A DNA stretch of 64,000 bases from Promicromonospora panici (GCF_900608595.1 NZ_UWYY01000028.1:17619-81618), one strand, 5' to 3'. Positions 1 to 9,922 are shown, counted from the first letter of the stretch. Notes: generated from the sequence alone by a model not told the origin. Translations and numbers: made by a program.

Positions 1-263
1 GCGGTGGGCCGCGCACCCATCGCCGCGATGTCGGCGAGGTTCTGCGCGGCGGCGCGCCGTCCGACGTCGTACCCCGTGGACCAGCGGGTGCGGAAGTGGC
101 GGTCCTCGACCAGCACGTCGGTCGAGACGACGAACCGGCCGTCGGGCGCCGCGAGCACCGCGGCGTCGTCCCCGGGGCCGAGCAGCGTGGCGCTCCCCTT
201 CGGCAGGAGGGGGACTATGCGTTCGAGGATCTGCTCCTCGGAGAGGTCACGGACGCGGGTCAC
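1..263 (-). CDS. thiL: thiamine-monophosphate kinase, N-terminal part (cut by window edge)
   Basis: ThiL phosphorylates thiamine monophosphate to thiamine diphosphate in the cytoplasm. Only the first 87 codons are present. They carry the family N-terminal signatures GPGDDAAVL (about residues 28-36), STDVLVEDRHF (about 46-56) and, near the window edge, AAAQNLADIAAMGA, which belong to the ATP- and metal-binding half of the PurM-like fold. The start is GTG at 263. No Shine-Dalgarno precedes it, but TATGGT lies 6 nt upstream, as expected for a leaderless message. The gene diverges from a DUF3515 lipoprotein gene, the usual actinobacterial arrangement near ddl. The identification is secure despite truncation. 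Confidence 0.88.
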   Translation of the reverse strand, partial: MTRVRDLSEEQILERIVPLLPKGSATLLGPGDDAAVLAAPDGRFVVSTDVLVEDRHFRTRWSTGYDVGRRAAAQNLADIAAMGARPT

Positions 264-269
264 TGGTAG

Positions 270-275
270 ACCATA
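270..275 (-). promoter_or_regulatory. -10 element of leaderless thiL promoter
   Basis: TATGGT on the minus strand, 6 nt before the GTG start of thiL; matches the TANNNT -10 consensus of actinobacterial housekeeping sigma factors. Confidence 0.5.
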
Positions 276-426
276 AATGCCCGCGCGACCAGGTGCGGCA
301 TACGTGCCCGTCCGCGCGAGCCGCACGGCGTTCCGCGCGAGCCGTACGGCGTCCCACCCGAGCCGCGCGAGGGGTGGCACACGGGCGGCGCCGGGGGCGC
401 CGGGGACGACCGCCATCCGGGGCGGG

Positions 427-432
427 TAACGT
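427..432 (+). promoter_or_regulatory. -10 element of leaderless DUF3515 promoter
   Basis: TAACGT ends 6 nt before the GTG at 439, with no ribosome-binding site between; same geometry as other leaderless genes in this window. Confidence 0.5.
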
Positions 433-438
433 ATCTTC

Positions 439-915
439 GTGCTTCCCGCCCGTTTCGTCTCCGCATCGACCGCCGCCGTACTCCTGATCGTGGCGGTGGG
501 CGGGTGCGCGCGGACGATCGGCGTGGAGGTGGCCCCGGACGCCGCAGACCCGAAGTGCGCCGAGGTCATGCTGGCCGTGCCGGACGAGCTCGGCCCGGAC
601 CTGCCGAAGGTAGGAACCGATGCCCAGGCCACGGCGGCATGGGGCGAGCCCGGCGGCGCGGTGACGATGCGCTGCGGCGTGGCCCAGATCGGACCGTCGG
701 CGGACTGCCAGCACGTGGACTCGGGCGACGGCACCGCCGTCGACTGGATCGTCACCACCGACGACGAGGGCACCTGGTCGTTCGTCACCTACGGCCGCGA
801 GCCCGCGGTCGAGGTGATCGTCCCGCCGGCGGTCACGGAGGACCACTCGACGTCGTTCATCGCCGACCTCGCCGGCGCCGTGACGCAAGTACCTGCCACG
901 AAGGAGTGTCAGTGA
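439..915 (+). CDS. DUF3515 family putative lipoprotein
   Basis: A 158-residue exported protein. The N-terminus is basic then hydrophobic and ends in VGGC (Cys about residue 23), a plausible lipobox. Internal cysteines and the short beta-rich body match the actinobacterial DUF3515 family, which is conserved next to ddl and thiL; its function is unknown. The start is GTG at 439, placed by the preceding -10 element. The stop overlaps the next gene by GTGA, so the downstream TetR regulator is probably translationally coupled, an unusual neighbour for this family. Confidence 0.75.
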   Translation: MLPARFVSASTAAVLLIVAVGGCARTIGVEVAPDAADPKCAEVMLAVPDELGPDLPKVGTDAQATAAWGEPGGAVTMRCGVAQIGPSADCQHVDSGDGTAVDWIVTTDDEGTWSFVTYGREPAVEVIVPPAVTEDHSTSFIADLAGAVTQVPATKECQ

Positions 916-1700
916 GCCCGGCAGCAACACCGGCGGTATCGCCGGACCTGGCGGTCGACGCCGCACCGCCCGAACAGTCCCCGCCCGTGCAGTCCCGGCG
1001 CGAACGCCTGCGTGATGAGCTGCGGCGTGAGGTGCTCGACGCCGCCCGCCACCAGCTCGCCGGCCAGCACGGCCTGAGCAAGCTCACGATGGCCGCCATC
1101 GCGAAGGAGGTCGGCGTCACGCCGCCCGCGCTGTACCGGCACTTCGAGAACCGGCAGGACATCATCGCGCAGCTCTGCGTGCTGATCGTCGAGGAGGTGC
1201 TGAACGAGCTCAGCGCCGCCGTCGCCCGGCAGCGGCCCGGCGACGTCGCCGCCGCCCTGGTCGCCTCGACCCGGGCCTCGCTCGACTGGGCGGTCCGCAA
1301 TCCGGCGGAGTTCGACCTGATCATCGGCTCCGGCATCCGCGCCGAGATCCCCGACAGCGACGTCCTCCAGCGCCGGATGGCCGAGATGGTCGGGGGCCAC
1401 TACGTGCCCCTCTTCCGCGAGCTGGCGGCGTCGGGCATCCCGCGCCCGGCCGACGACGAGATCGATCCCCAGCTGGCCGAGCAGATCTGCCGGTACCGCG
1501 ACGCGGTGGGCGGGCAGGACCTGCCGCTCGGGATCGCCCACCTCATGGTGACGAGCTGGCGGCAGGTCTACGGCCTGCAGTGCATGGCCGTGTACGGGCA
1601 CCAGGAGTTCGCATTCGGCGACCATGTGGCGCTGCACGAGGACATGGTGTCCGCGCTGCTGGTCCAGATGGGCCTGGAGCCGCACCCGACTGTGCGCTGA
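912..1700 (+). CDS. TetR/AcrR-family transcriptional regulator
   Basis: A 262-residue one-component repressor. The disordered, proline-rich first 35 residues are followed by a typical TetR helix-turn-helix at about residues 45-95, with the recognisable sequence IAKEVGVTPPALYRHFENR. The C-terminal half is an all-helical ligand and dimerisation domain resembling the WHG-type TetR C-domain. The GTG start at 912 overlaps the DUF3515 stop. The reading frame stays open far upstream, but that stretch lies inside the DUF3515 gene and has no TetR similarity. Target and ligand are unknown. The nearest candidate targets are the DUF3515 gene itself and the convergent membrane protein. Confidence 0.85.
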   Translation: MSPAATPAVSPDLAVDAAPPEQSPPVQSRRERLRDELRREVLDAARHQLAGQHGLSKLTMAAIAKEVGVTPPALYRHFENRQDIIAQLCVLIVEEVLNELSAAVARQRPGDVAAALVASTRASLDWAVRNPAEFDLIIGSGIRAEIPDSDVLQRRMAEMVGGHYVPLFRELAASGIPRPADDEIDPQLAEQICRYRDAVGGQDLPLGIAHLMVTSWRQVYGLQCMAVYGHQEFAFGDHVALHEDMVSALLVQMGLEPHPTVR

Positions 1701-1710
1701 ACGAACCGGG

Positions 1711-2244
1711 TCACCGCACCATCGAGTCCCGGGTCGTCTCGATGGTGTGCAGCGCGTCCGCGTTCGTGATCAGCTCGATGCGCCCGTGGTAGGAGATCGC
1801 CGCGTTCTTCATCGCCACGCCGAGCAGATCGGCGAGCGCCGCGAGGTGCCGGGCGTCATGCGCGCAGATGCGGTGCACGTGCTGCGTGGCGGTGACCAGC
1901 TGCAGGGCGTGCACCGGGTACTTCCACACCGGCTTCCAGAACTGCGTGAGCTGCCACGCGCGTGCCGCCGGCCAGGCAACGCCGGCACAGGCCATCGCGA
2001 GGGCGGCCTCCCACGGGACGGCGTCGGCCCCCACCAGACGGAGCAGCAGGACCACCACCGCGACGATGCCGAACGGGTACGCCACCTGGTTCGCCCACGC
2101 TCCGATGGGCTGGGGTTTCGCCACGCCGATCACCTCGACCCGCATGACGGCGCTCAAGGCGAACGTCGTGAGCCCGATGGTGAGCATCCCGTTCGCGACC
2201 CGCACCTCACGTACCGCGTACTTGTAGCGCGGCTCGCCCAGCAT
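1711..2244 (-). CDS. small membrane protein, function unknown
   Basis: 177 residues. Two hydrophobic segments (about residues 55-75 and 82-100) sit between an N-terminal stretch resembling a short beta-rich cytoplasmic domain (REVRVANGMLTIGLTTF) and a C-terminal helical tail. The arrangement recalls DUF6232-type proteins, but the assignment is tentative. It converges with the TetR gene, with only 10 nt between stops. Upstream, a 44-nt inverted repeat separates it from ddl, so it is probably transcribed on its own. Confidence 0.6.
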   Translation of the reverse strand: MLGEPRYKYAVREVRVANGMLTIGLTTFALSAVMRVEVIGVAKPQPIGAWANQVAYPFGIVAVVVLLLRLVGADAVPWEAALAMACAGVAWPAARAWQLTQFWKPVWKYPVHALQLVTATQHVHRICAHDARHLAALADLLGVAMKNAAISYHGRIELITNADALHTIETTRDSMVR

Positions 2245-2270
2245 CCTGCCTCCTCGTCCCGCCTGTCGAC

Positions 2271-2314
2271 GTGTCAGACGCCCAGGTCACCCGGGTGATC
2301 TGGGCGTCTGACAC
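2271..2314. terminator. 44-nt inverted repeat, probable ddl terminator
   Basis: Two 22-nt arms (2271-2292 and 2293-2314) are complementary except for one position, which would be a G-U wobble in RNA. It lies 27 nt beyond the ddl stop and 27 nt before the next minus-strand start. There is no U tract, which is common in high-GC actinobacteria. An operator role for the downstream gene is possible but less likely given the stem length. Confidence 0.6.
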
Positions 2315-2340
2315 ACCAGTGAGAGGCAGAGTACAGGCGA

Positions 2341-3561
<1,221 letters not shown>

Positions 3562-3661
3562 CGCGCCCGAGACTACCGGACAGGCCGCCCGAGGCCCGCC
3601 GTGCCGCGGTTCCCGGGCCGCCGAGCCCGGCCCGCCGAGCCCGGACCCGGGGCGCCCCCGA

Positions 3662-5257
3662 CTACCGCACCGGCCGGAGGTCCTTGCGCAAGATCTTCCC
3701 GGACGCCGACTTCGGCACCGCCTCGATGAACTCCACGGCGCGGACCTTCTTGTACGGGGCGACGTGCTCGGCGACGAACGCGATGGCCTCACCCTCGGTC
3801 AGGGTGGCCCCGGGCGCCGTCACGACGAACGCCTTCGGGATCTCGCCGGCCTCCTCGTCGGGCACGCCGACCACCGCGGCGTCGGAAATCTTCGGGTGGG
3901 ACAGCAACAGCGCCTCCAGCTCGGCCGGCGGAACCTGGTAGCCCTTATACTTGATGAGCTCCTTGAGCCGGTCGACCACCTCGAACACGCCGTCGGCGTC
4001 GACCGTGACGATGTCGCCGGTGTGCATGAACCCGTCCGGCTCCAGGGTCTCCGCCGTCGCCTGCGGGTTGCCGAGGTAGCCGACCATCACGTTCGGCCCG
4101 CGGCACAGCAGCTCACCCGGGCCGGAGACGCCCTCGGCCGGCTGCTCGATCTCGTCGCCCGTCGCCGGGTCGACGATCTTCGCCTCCATGTTGGCCACCA
4201 GCAGCCCCACGGACCCGGCGGAGATGTCGCGGCGGTCGAACGGGATCACGTGCGAGACCGGCGACATCTCCGTCATGCCGTAGCCCTGGAGCACCCGCAC
4301 CTCGTCGCCGAGCCGGCCCACCACCGCCGCCGCGAGCTTCTCGTCGAACGGCGCGGCCCCCGACAGCACAGCCCGCACGCTGGAGACGTCGTAGGAGTCC
4401 ACGAGCGGGTGCTTGGCCAGGGCCAGCGCGATCGGCGGCGCCACGAACAGGAAGGACGCCCGGTGGTCCTGGATCACCCCGAGATACTGCGCCAGGTCGA
4501 ACCGGGGCAGCGTGACGAGCTTCGCCCGGGTGCGCAGCGCGACGTTGAGCAGCACGGTCATGCCGTAGATGTGGAAGAACGGCAGAACGCACGGGACGAC
4601 GTCGTGGCGCTCCACACCGATCGCGAAGCACTGCGCCACGTTCGCCACGAGGTTGGTGTGCGTCAGCATGACACCCTTGGGATGGCCCGTCGTGCCCGAC
4701 GAGTACGGCAGCACCGCGAGGTGCGTCGCCGGGTCGAACGACACGTCCGGGACGGGGTGGGGCTCGGCCAGCAGGTCGGCCAGGGAGGCGTAGCCCGGGG
4801 CCACCGCGGAGTCGCCGTCGAGCACCACGAGCTGCTCCTGCGCGAGGCCCGCGCTCTTCGCCCCCGCCTCGGCCGCCGGGAGCAGCGCCGAGACGGTGAT
4901 CACGAGCCGGGCGCCCGAGTCGAGCAGCTGCCTGGTGATGTCCGGTCCCGGCGACAGGGCGTTGACGGTCGTCACGGTCACGCCCGCACGCAGCAGACCG
5001 TGGAACACCGTGACGTAGGAGGGGACGTTCGGCGCGTGCAGCGCGACGACGTCGCCCACGCCGAACCCGCGCGCGGCGATGGCGCCCGCTACAGCGTCGA
5101 TCTGCGCGAGCAGCGAGCGGAACGTGGTCTCCGCCCCGCTGACGCCGTCGATCACCGCCACACGATCCAGGTCGTCGGGGCTGATGTCGCCGAACAGGTA
5201 TTCGTGGACGCTGACGGACGGGATCACCACGTCGGGCAGCGTGCTCCGGATAACCAT
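3662..5257 (-). CDS. acyl-/aryl-CoA ligase, 4-coumarate--CoA ligase-like
   Basis: ANL-superfamily AMP-forming ligase of 531 residues that would activate a carboxylic acid to its CoA thioester. The P-loop motif YSSGTTGHPKGV lies near residue 180, the adenylate motif GYGMTEMSP near 330, the hinge motif DGVFEVVDRLKELIKYKG near 430, and the catalytic lysine motif PKSASGKILRK at the C-terminus. The ATG at 5257 has a good GGGAGA ribosome-binding site. It is the second gene of an operon with the aldehyde dehydrogenase 61 nt upstream. The pair suggests aldehyde to acid to acyl-CoA conversion. Substrate (aromatic or aliphatic) cannot be told from sequence. Confidence 0.85.
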   Translation of the reverse strand: MVIRSTLPDVVIPSVSVHEYLFGDISPDDLDRVAVIDGVSGAETTFRSLLAQIDAVAGAIAARGFGVGDVVALHAPNVPSYVTVFHGLLRAGVTVTTVNALSPGPDITRQLLDSGARLVITVSALLPAAEAGAKSAGLAQEQLVVLDGDSAVAPGYASLADLLAEPHPVPDVSFDPATHLAVLPYSSGTTGHPKGVMLTHTNLVANVAQCFAIGVERHDVVPCVLPFFHIYGMTVLLNVALRTRAKLVTLPRFDLAQYLGVIQDHRASFLFVAPPIALALAKHPLVDSYDVSSVRAVLSGAAPFDEKLAAAVVGRLGDEVRVLQGYGMTEMSPVSHVIPFDRRDISAGSVGLLVANMEAKIVDPATGDEIEQPAEGVSGPGELLCRGPNVMVGYLGNPQATAETLEPDGFMHTGDIVTVDADGVFEVVDRLKELIKYKGYQVPPAELEALLLSHPKISDAAVVGVPDEEAGEIPKAFVVTAPGATLTEGEAIAFVAEHVAPYKKVRAVEFIEAVPKSASGKILRKDLRPVR

Positions 5258-5318
5258 CGTTGGTCTCCCTCGGTCTGGCAGCGGGCCGCCGTTGGCCCGG
5301 CGCAAGAGCATTGTGCCG

Positions 5319-7022
5319 TCACGCGCGGAAGGCCGCGAGCAGCACCGGTACCAGCCTGCCCCACGACGGCGCCGCCGCATAGCGGGTGAGCTGCCGGCCC
5401 GTGTCCGTCACGCTCCGGGAGCTGCTGAACCACGGCGGCTTCGGGAACAGGGAGAACTCGCCGTGCAGCACGCTGCGCGGGAACGCGCGGAACGGCCCCG
5501 TCACGACCGTGCGCTCGGGCCCGGCCAGCAGGTGCCCGTTGTGCACGACGTCGATGCCGGAGCCGACGTCGGCCACCGTGTGCCCCGGGAACGCCCCCCA
5601 CGTGGCGCCGGGCAGGAGGAAGCTCATGCCGGTCCACGCGTTGATCGCGATGTTGCCGTAGCGCAGGCCGGCGATCGCGTCCTCGAAGGCGGCGCCCATC
5701 GCCTTGCGATCCGCCGGCCGCACCAGCACGTTGGCGCCCAGCGTCCCGGACAGGGAGTCGTTCGCGAAGCCGACGGCGGCCCGCAGGAACTCCGCCCCCT
5801 CGCCGGGCAGCTGGGTCCAGGCCACCACCGGCGCGAAGTACTCGTCGGTGCACGCCGGGTCGCCCGCGGCGACCTCCGTCAGGAGGCTGCCGGCCACGTG
5901 CTCGGCTTCGGGGTGCGCCGCCTCCGCGCGCGCGACCTTGGCGTCCGAGCCCGGGTACCAGGTGTCGCGGGCGGGCATCGACCCCAGGGCGCTGCGCAGC
6001 TCGGCGAGGAACGCGTCCTTCTGCGCCCAGTCCGCCGAAAGCACGACCACCTGTCCCGCAACGCAGTTGTGGCCCGCGTTGTGCAGGCGCATGGAGGCCA
6101 CGTGCTCGGCCTGGAACCGCAGGTCGGCGGGGCTCCACCGGCCGGGGACCACGATCATGGGCGCCACGCCGCCCAGCTCGCTCGTGATCGGCACCCGAAG
6201 CTTCGGGTCGTCCGCCGCCCGACGCCGCTCGGCCTCCTCGCCGGTGCCCCACACGATGGCGTCGTGCGTGCCGGCGGAGCCGGTGACGTGCACCTTGTCG
6301 ATGCCGCCGTGCCGCGTGAGGTAGGCGCCGACAGCGGCGTCGCCGTTGACGATCCGCACGACGCCGGCCTCGATCAGCGGCGCGAGCGCCCTGCGGTACA
6401 CGCCCAGCAGCCCGCTGAACGTGGGGTTGAGCTTCACGAGCGAGGCGCGGTTGTGCGCGACGAGCTCGTAGAACGCGTCGAGCGGCGCGATCGACGAGAT
6501 GTTGCCGGCGCCCAGCACCAGCCCGACGCCGCCGTACTCGCCCACGGCGCCGGCCCGCAGGCCCGCCTCGTCGCGCACCCGGCGCTCCGGCACGCCCGGC
6601 GGCATCCACACCTCGGCCCGGAAGCCGTGGAACAGCACCCACTCCTGGGCGGTGCGCGGCAGCACCCGGACGGCCACGCGGTTGCCCGGCGCGGTGCCGA
6701 TGTCGAGCCCGTCGAGCGGCGACCCGCCCGCCGCGAGCGCCTCGTAGGACCGCGCGTAGGCGGCGGCGCTCTCCAGCGCGCCGTACGGGCCGGTCATCCA
6801 CTCCTCGCCCAGGTAGGGGGCGGACGGCGTGATGTGCTTGGCCTCGGCGGCGGCGTTCGCCCACTCCTCGGCGACGCCGGCGATCGACGCGTGCACCCTT
6901 CGGAACAGCGCCCCCCTGTCCGCGACGGGCAGCTGCGCCCAACGCTCCGCACCGACCTTGAGCTCCTCGACGGCCCTGTCGAGGTCGCGCTCCATGGTGG
7001 CTTGCGTGTCCGTCACGCTCAT
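5319..7022 (-). CDS. aldehyde dehydrogenase family protein
   Basis: NAD(P)-dependent aldehyde oxidation enzyme. The catalytic glutamate is in SELGG (E282) and the catalytic cysteine in GHNCVAGQ (C320); a nucleotide-binding VHVTGSAGTHD loop lies near residues 244-254. At 567 residues it is longer than the usual 480-500, with extra N-terminal helices and an unusual basic, aromatic C-terminal tail after residue 510. The ATG at 7022 follows a clear AAGGAGA site. It is the first gene of the operon with the CoA ligase and is divergent from a PucR-type regulator, its likely controller. Confidence 0.85.
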   Translation of the reverse strand: MSVTDTQATMERDLDRAVEELKVGAERWAQLPVADRGALFRRVHASIAGVAEEWANAAAEAKHITPSAPYLGEEWMTGPYGALESAAAYARSYEALAAGGSPLDGLDIGTAPGNRVAVRVLPRTAQEWVLFHGFRAEVWMPPGVPERRVRDEAGLRAGAVGEYGGVGLVLGAGNISSIAPLDAFYELVAHNRASLVKLNPTFSGLLGVYRRALAPLIEAGVVRIVNGDAAVGAYLTRHGGIDKVHVTGSAGTHDAIVWGTGEEAERRRAADDPKLRVPITSELGGVAPMIVVPGRWSPADLRFQAEHVASMRLHNAGHNCVAGQVVVLSADWAQKDAFLAELRSALGSMPARDTWYPGSDAKVARAEAAHPEAEHVAGSLLTEVAAGDPACTDEYFAPVVAWTQLPGEGAEFLRAAVGFANDSLSGTLGANVLVRPADRKAMGAAFEDAIAGLRYGNIAINAWTGMSFLLPGATWGAFPGHTVADVGSGIDVVHNGHLLAGPERTVVTGPFRAFPRSVLHGEFSLFPKPPWFSSSRSVTDTGRQLTRYAAAPSWGRLVPVLLAAFRA

Positions 7023-7173
7023 CAGCTGTCTCCTTCGACCGCCTGGTATCCGACCGCATCGGGCCGGCTCTCACTGACCCGTGCCGCAATAGCCTAGGGG
7101 TCGGCGCTGGTCGGGGGCGATACCCCGCAGGCTTTACAGATCGACCTTCAGTGCACACCAGGCACTCCCCCGT

Positions 7174-7179
7174 TAGGCT
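7174..7179 (+). promoter_or_regulatory. -10 element of leaderless PucR-type regulator
   Basis: TAGGCT, 7 nt before the ATG at 7187; no ribosome-binding site is present. Confidence 0.5.
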
Positions 7180-7186
7180 GCCGGGC

Positions 7187-8377
7187 ATGTCGGACATCGC
7201 CATGACCGGGCGTCATGACCTCCGCGATGCACTCGACCTGCTGAGCGAGCAGGTCGCCGACGGCATCCTGCACGCCGAGCCCGTCTACCGCGACACCCGG
7301 CTCCCGGCCGCCGCCGTCCAGCCGCTGGTCCGGGCCAACCTGGCGGAGATCCTCGCCACCCTCGCGGGCGAGACGTCGTCGCTGGCCGCCGCGTACGAGA
7401 CCGGGCGGGTCACCGCCGCCGAGGGCATGCCGCTAAACCTGCTGCAGCACGCCTACCGCCTGGCCGGCCTGCGCATCTGGGAGGAGCTCGCCCGCCGGCT
7501 GCGCGCCCAGCCCGACGGCGGCCCCCTGCTCCGCGCCTCCTCGCGGGTCTGGTTCGCCATCGACCGGTCCTCGAACGTCGCCGTCCAGGCGCACCTGGAG
7601 GCGTCGTCCGGCCTGGGCGAGGACATGGCACGCACCGAGCTGTTGCGCGGGGTCCTGACCGGGGCCGTGCAGGACCTCGAGACCGCGCGCCGTGCGCTCG
7701 GCCTGCCCACCGGCGCGATGCTCGTGGTCGCGGTCACGGCGCCCGGCCTGCCCGCCGTCCCGACGCCGGGCGCGGCGGCCGGCCCGGACGACGTCCAGGA
7801 GGACGTCGGAATGGTCGGCGTCGGCGTCGGGCCGCCCGGGGTGACGATGCGCTGGCTGACCCACGAGGGCGACCGCCTCACGCTGGTCGCCGCGCCCACC
7901 TCGGAGGACGCCCTCGGCATCCTCACCGACCTCGCCGCGCACGCCCGGACGGGCGTGAGCCGCCCGTTCGCGGGCCTCGCCGGCGCGCCCGCCGCGCTCA
8001 CCCAGGCCCGGGTCGCCGTCCGCTCCCTGCCCGCGGGGCAGGTGGGACTCTCCCGGTACGGCGACAGCCCGCTGGACGCCCTGCTGGTGGCCGACGGCGA
8101 ACGCGCCGCCGAGCTGGCCGCCGCCGTCCTCGGCGGACTCCGGGACCGCGACCCCCGGGACGAGGAGCTGTTGCTCGGCACCCTGGAGGCGTGGTTCGAG
8201 CACGGCGGGTCCGGCACCAGGGCCGCCACGGCGCTGCACTGCCACCGGAACACCGTGCTGAACCGGCTGGTCCGCGTCGCCGAGCTGACCGGCCGCGACA
8301 TCAACGACCCCCGCGCCGCCGCCGAGCTGTACGCGGCGGTCCGCGCCCGCCGCCTCCATCCGCCCCGGGCAAGCTGA
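7187..8377 (+). CDS. PucR/CdaR-type transcriptional regulator
   Basis: 396 residues. A long helical N-terminal sensor region (about 1-150) is followed by a degenerate GGDEF-like middle region (about 160-300) and a C-terminal PucR helix-turn-helix, with the typical ALHCHRNTVLNRLVRV near residue 355. Such proteins activate catabolic operons in response to the substrate. The start at 7187 is fixed by a -10 element 7 nt upstream; ATG 7202 is an alternative. The gene diverges from the aldehyde dehydrogenase-CoA ligase operon and precedes an acyl-CoA dehydrogenase on the same strand, so it probably controls both. Confidence 0.82.
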   Translation: MSDIAMTGRHDLRDALDLLSEQVADGILHAEPVYRDTRLPAAAVQPLVRANLAEILATLAGETSSLAAAYETGRVTAAEGMPLNLLQHAYRLAGLRIWEELARRLRAQPDGGPLLRASSRVWFAIDRSSNVAVQAHLEASSGLGEDMARTELLRGVLTGAVQDLETARRALGLPTGAMLVVAVTAPGLPAVPTPGAAAGPDDVQEDVGMVGVGVGPPGVTMRWLTHEGDRLTLVAAPTSEDALGILTDLAAHARTGVSRPFAGLAGAPAALTQARVAVRSLPAGQVGLSRYGDSPLDALLVADGERAAELAAAVLGGLRDRDPRDEELLLGTLEAWFEHGGSGTRAATALHCHRNTVLNRLVRVAELTGRDINDPRAAAELYAAVRARRLHPPRAS

Positions 8378-8513
8378 CCGGGTGCGGGAAGGACTGCTGG
8401 CGTTGGTTCAGCAGGCTCCGGCCGAGCCGTAACCCTGCACTTTGTGGACGCCTGGGACCTGGTGAACCTGAATCAGCCCACCCGTTCAGCACTATGGGCC
8501 TTGCCCGCAGGGT

Positions 8514-8519
8514 TAGCCT
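8514..8519 (+). promoter_or_regulatory. -10 element of leaderless acyl-CoA dehydrogenase gene
   Basis: TAGCCT, 6 nt before the GTG at 8526. This gives the gene its own promoter in the 148-nt gap after the PucR gene. Confidence 0.5.
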
Positions 8520-8525
8520 CGTTCG

Positions 8526-9704
8526 GTGACCTCCCTCCTGTCGGACGAGCTGCTCGCCGGCCTGCGCGAGCGCGCCGCCGGCTACGACCGCGACAACGCC
8601 TTCTTCGCCGAGGACCTGGCCGACCTGCAGTCCGCCGGTTATCTCGGCGCGATGGTCCCCACGTCGCTCGGTGGCGCCGGGCGCACGCTGCGGGAGACCG
8701 CCCGCGACCAGGCCCGGCTGTCGGCGCACGCGCCGGCGACGGCGCTGGCCGTGAACATGCACCACGTGTGGGTGGGCGTGGGCCGCTACCTGCACGAGCG
8801 CGGCGACTCGTCGCTCGACTGGCTCCTGGCGGAGGCGGCGTCGGGCGAGGTGTTCGGCTTCGGCTACTCCGAGCCGGGCAACGACCTGGTGCTGCTCGGT
8901 TCCCGCACGGAGGCGCGGCCCGACGGCGCCGGCGGGTACACGTTCCACGGCCGCAAGATCTTCACGTCCAACTCCCCCGCGTGGACGCGGCTGGGCGTGC
9001 TGGGCCTCGAGTCGCCGAGCACCGGCCACCGGGGGAGCAACGGCGACCCCCGGCTGGTGCACGCCTTCGTCACGCGAGACGGCGGTGGGTTCGAGATCCT
9101 CGACGACTGGGACACGATCGGCATGCGCGCCTCCCAGTCGCGGACCACGATGCTCGACGGCGCCCACGCTTCCGCCGACCGCGTGCTGCGCCTGCTGCCG
9201 CCCGGGCCGTCGCTGGACCCGTACGTCCTGGGCATCTTCACGTCGTTCGAGGTGCTGCTCGCCGCCGTGTACGCGGGCATCGCTGACCGGGCACTGGAGC
9301 TCGCGGTCGATGCCGTGGGGCGCCGCACGTCGATGAAGACCGGCAAGGCGTACTCGCAGGACCCCGACGTCCGCCGCCGGATCGCCGACATGGCGCTGGC
9401 GCAGGACAGCGTCTGGCTCCAGATCGACGGGATCACCCGCGACCTCGACGCCTCGGCGTCCGACCCCGCACTGGACCGCGGCGCCGGCTGGTTCCGAGCG
9501 ACCGCCGGGCTCAAGGTGCGCGTGACCGAGGCCGCGCGCGACGTCGTGGACCAGGCGATCCGGGTCTCGGGCGGCTCGACCTATTTCAATGGCTCGGAGC
9601 TGGGCCGCCTCTACCGCGACGTGCTCGCGGGGATCTTCCACCCGTCCAGCGACGATGCGGCCCACGCCACGGTGGCCCAGTCCCTCCTGGGCCCGCTGGA
9701 GTAG
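8526..9704 (+). CDS. acyl-CoA dehydrogenase family flavoprotein
   Basis: 392 residues with the acyl-CoA dehydrogenase fold: N-terminal helical domain, middle beta domain with FGFGYSEPGND and GRKIFTSNSP (flavin and substrate contacts, about residues 113-150), and C-terminal four-helix domain ending in the FAD-binding RVSGGSTYFNGSELGRLYRD. No canonical catalytic glutamate can be assigned by eye, so oxidase or hydroxylase-like members of the superfamily remain possible. With the neighbouring aldehyde dehydrogenase and CoA ligase it would complete the first step of beta-oxidation. GTG start at 8526, predicted leaderless. Confidence 0.82.
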   Translation: MTSLLSDELLAGLRERAAGYDRDNAFFAEDLADLQSAGYLGAMVPTSLGGAGRTLRETARDQARLSAHAPATALAVNMHHVWVGVGRYLHERGDSSLDWLLAEAASGEVFGFGYSEPGNDLVLLGSRTEARPDGAGGYTFHGRKIFTSNSPAWTRLGVLGLESPSTGHRGSNGDPRLVHAFVTRDGGGFEILDDWDTIGMRASQSRTTMLDGAHASADRVLRLLPPGPSLDPYVLGIFTSFEVLLAAVYAGIADRALELAVDAVGRRTSMKTGKAYSQDPDVRRRIADMALAQDSVWLQIDGITRDLDASASDPALDRGAGWFRATAGLKVRVTEAARDVVDQAIRVSGGSTYFNGSELGRLYRDVLAGIFHPSSDDAAHATVAQSLLGPLE

Positions 9705-9752
9705 GCCCCGGCAGCCCCAGCCCTGCCCGCGACCCGCCGCCTGCCGCCCGCC

Positions 9753-9908
9753 GCCGAACCGCAAGTTCCACGTCCTTCGCTGGCGCCGAACCGCAGGCTA
9801 CGGGTCGATGTGGCCTCCGATCGACGCGCAACTTTCGGATCGACACGGGTGATGACGCGCAAGGTGCGGTTCGACGCGCCCTCACCCGGGGCCAACTTGC
9901 GGTTCGGC
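9753..9908. repeat. intergenic palindromic repeat array
   Basis: The gap between two convergent genes holds a 15-bp perfect inverted repeat (9753-9767 and 9894-9908). Inside it is a 25-bp imperfect direct repeat (9823-9847 and 9854-9878) built on GACGCGCAA...CGG.TCGAC.CG. A further partial copy of the AACCGCA core lies near 9789. The RNA could fold on either strand, so it may act as a bidirectional terminator, or it may be a copy of a dispersed REP-like element. Confidence 0.6.
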
Positions 9909-9922
9909 TGCCGCGGCCGCGG

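Noticed and set aside
5079..7097. Long plus-strand open frame opposite the aldehyde dehydrogenase
   Set aside because: No family similarity; the minus strand has complete dehydrogenase catalytic motifs.
8431..8514. 8-bp inverted repeat AACCCTGC/GCAGGGTT before the acyl-CoA dehydrogenase as an operator
   Set aside because: The arms are 68 nt apart and short; chance occurrence is likely. The right arm overlaps the -10, so it is noted only.
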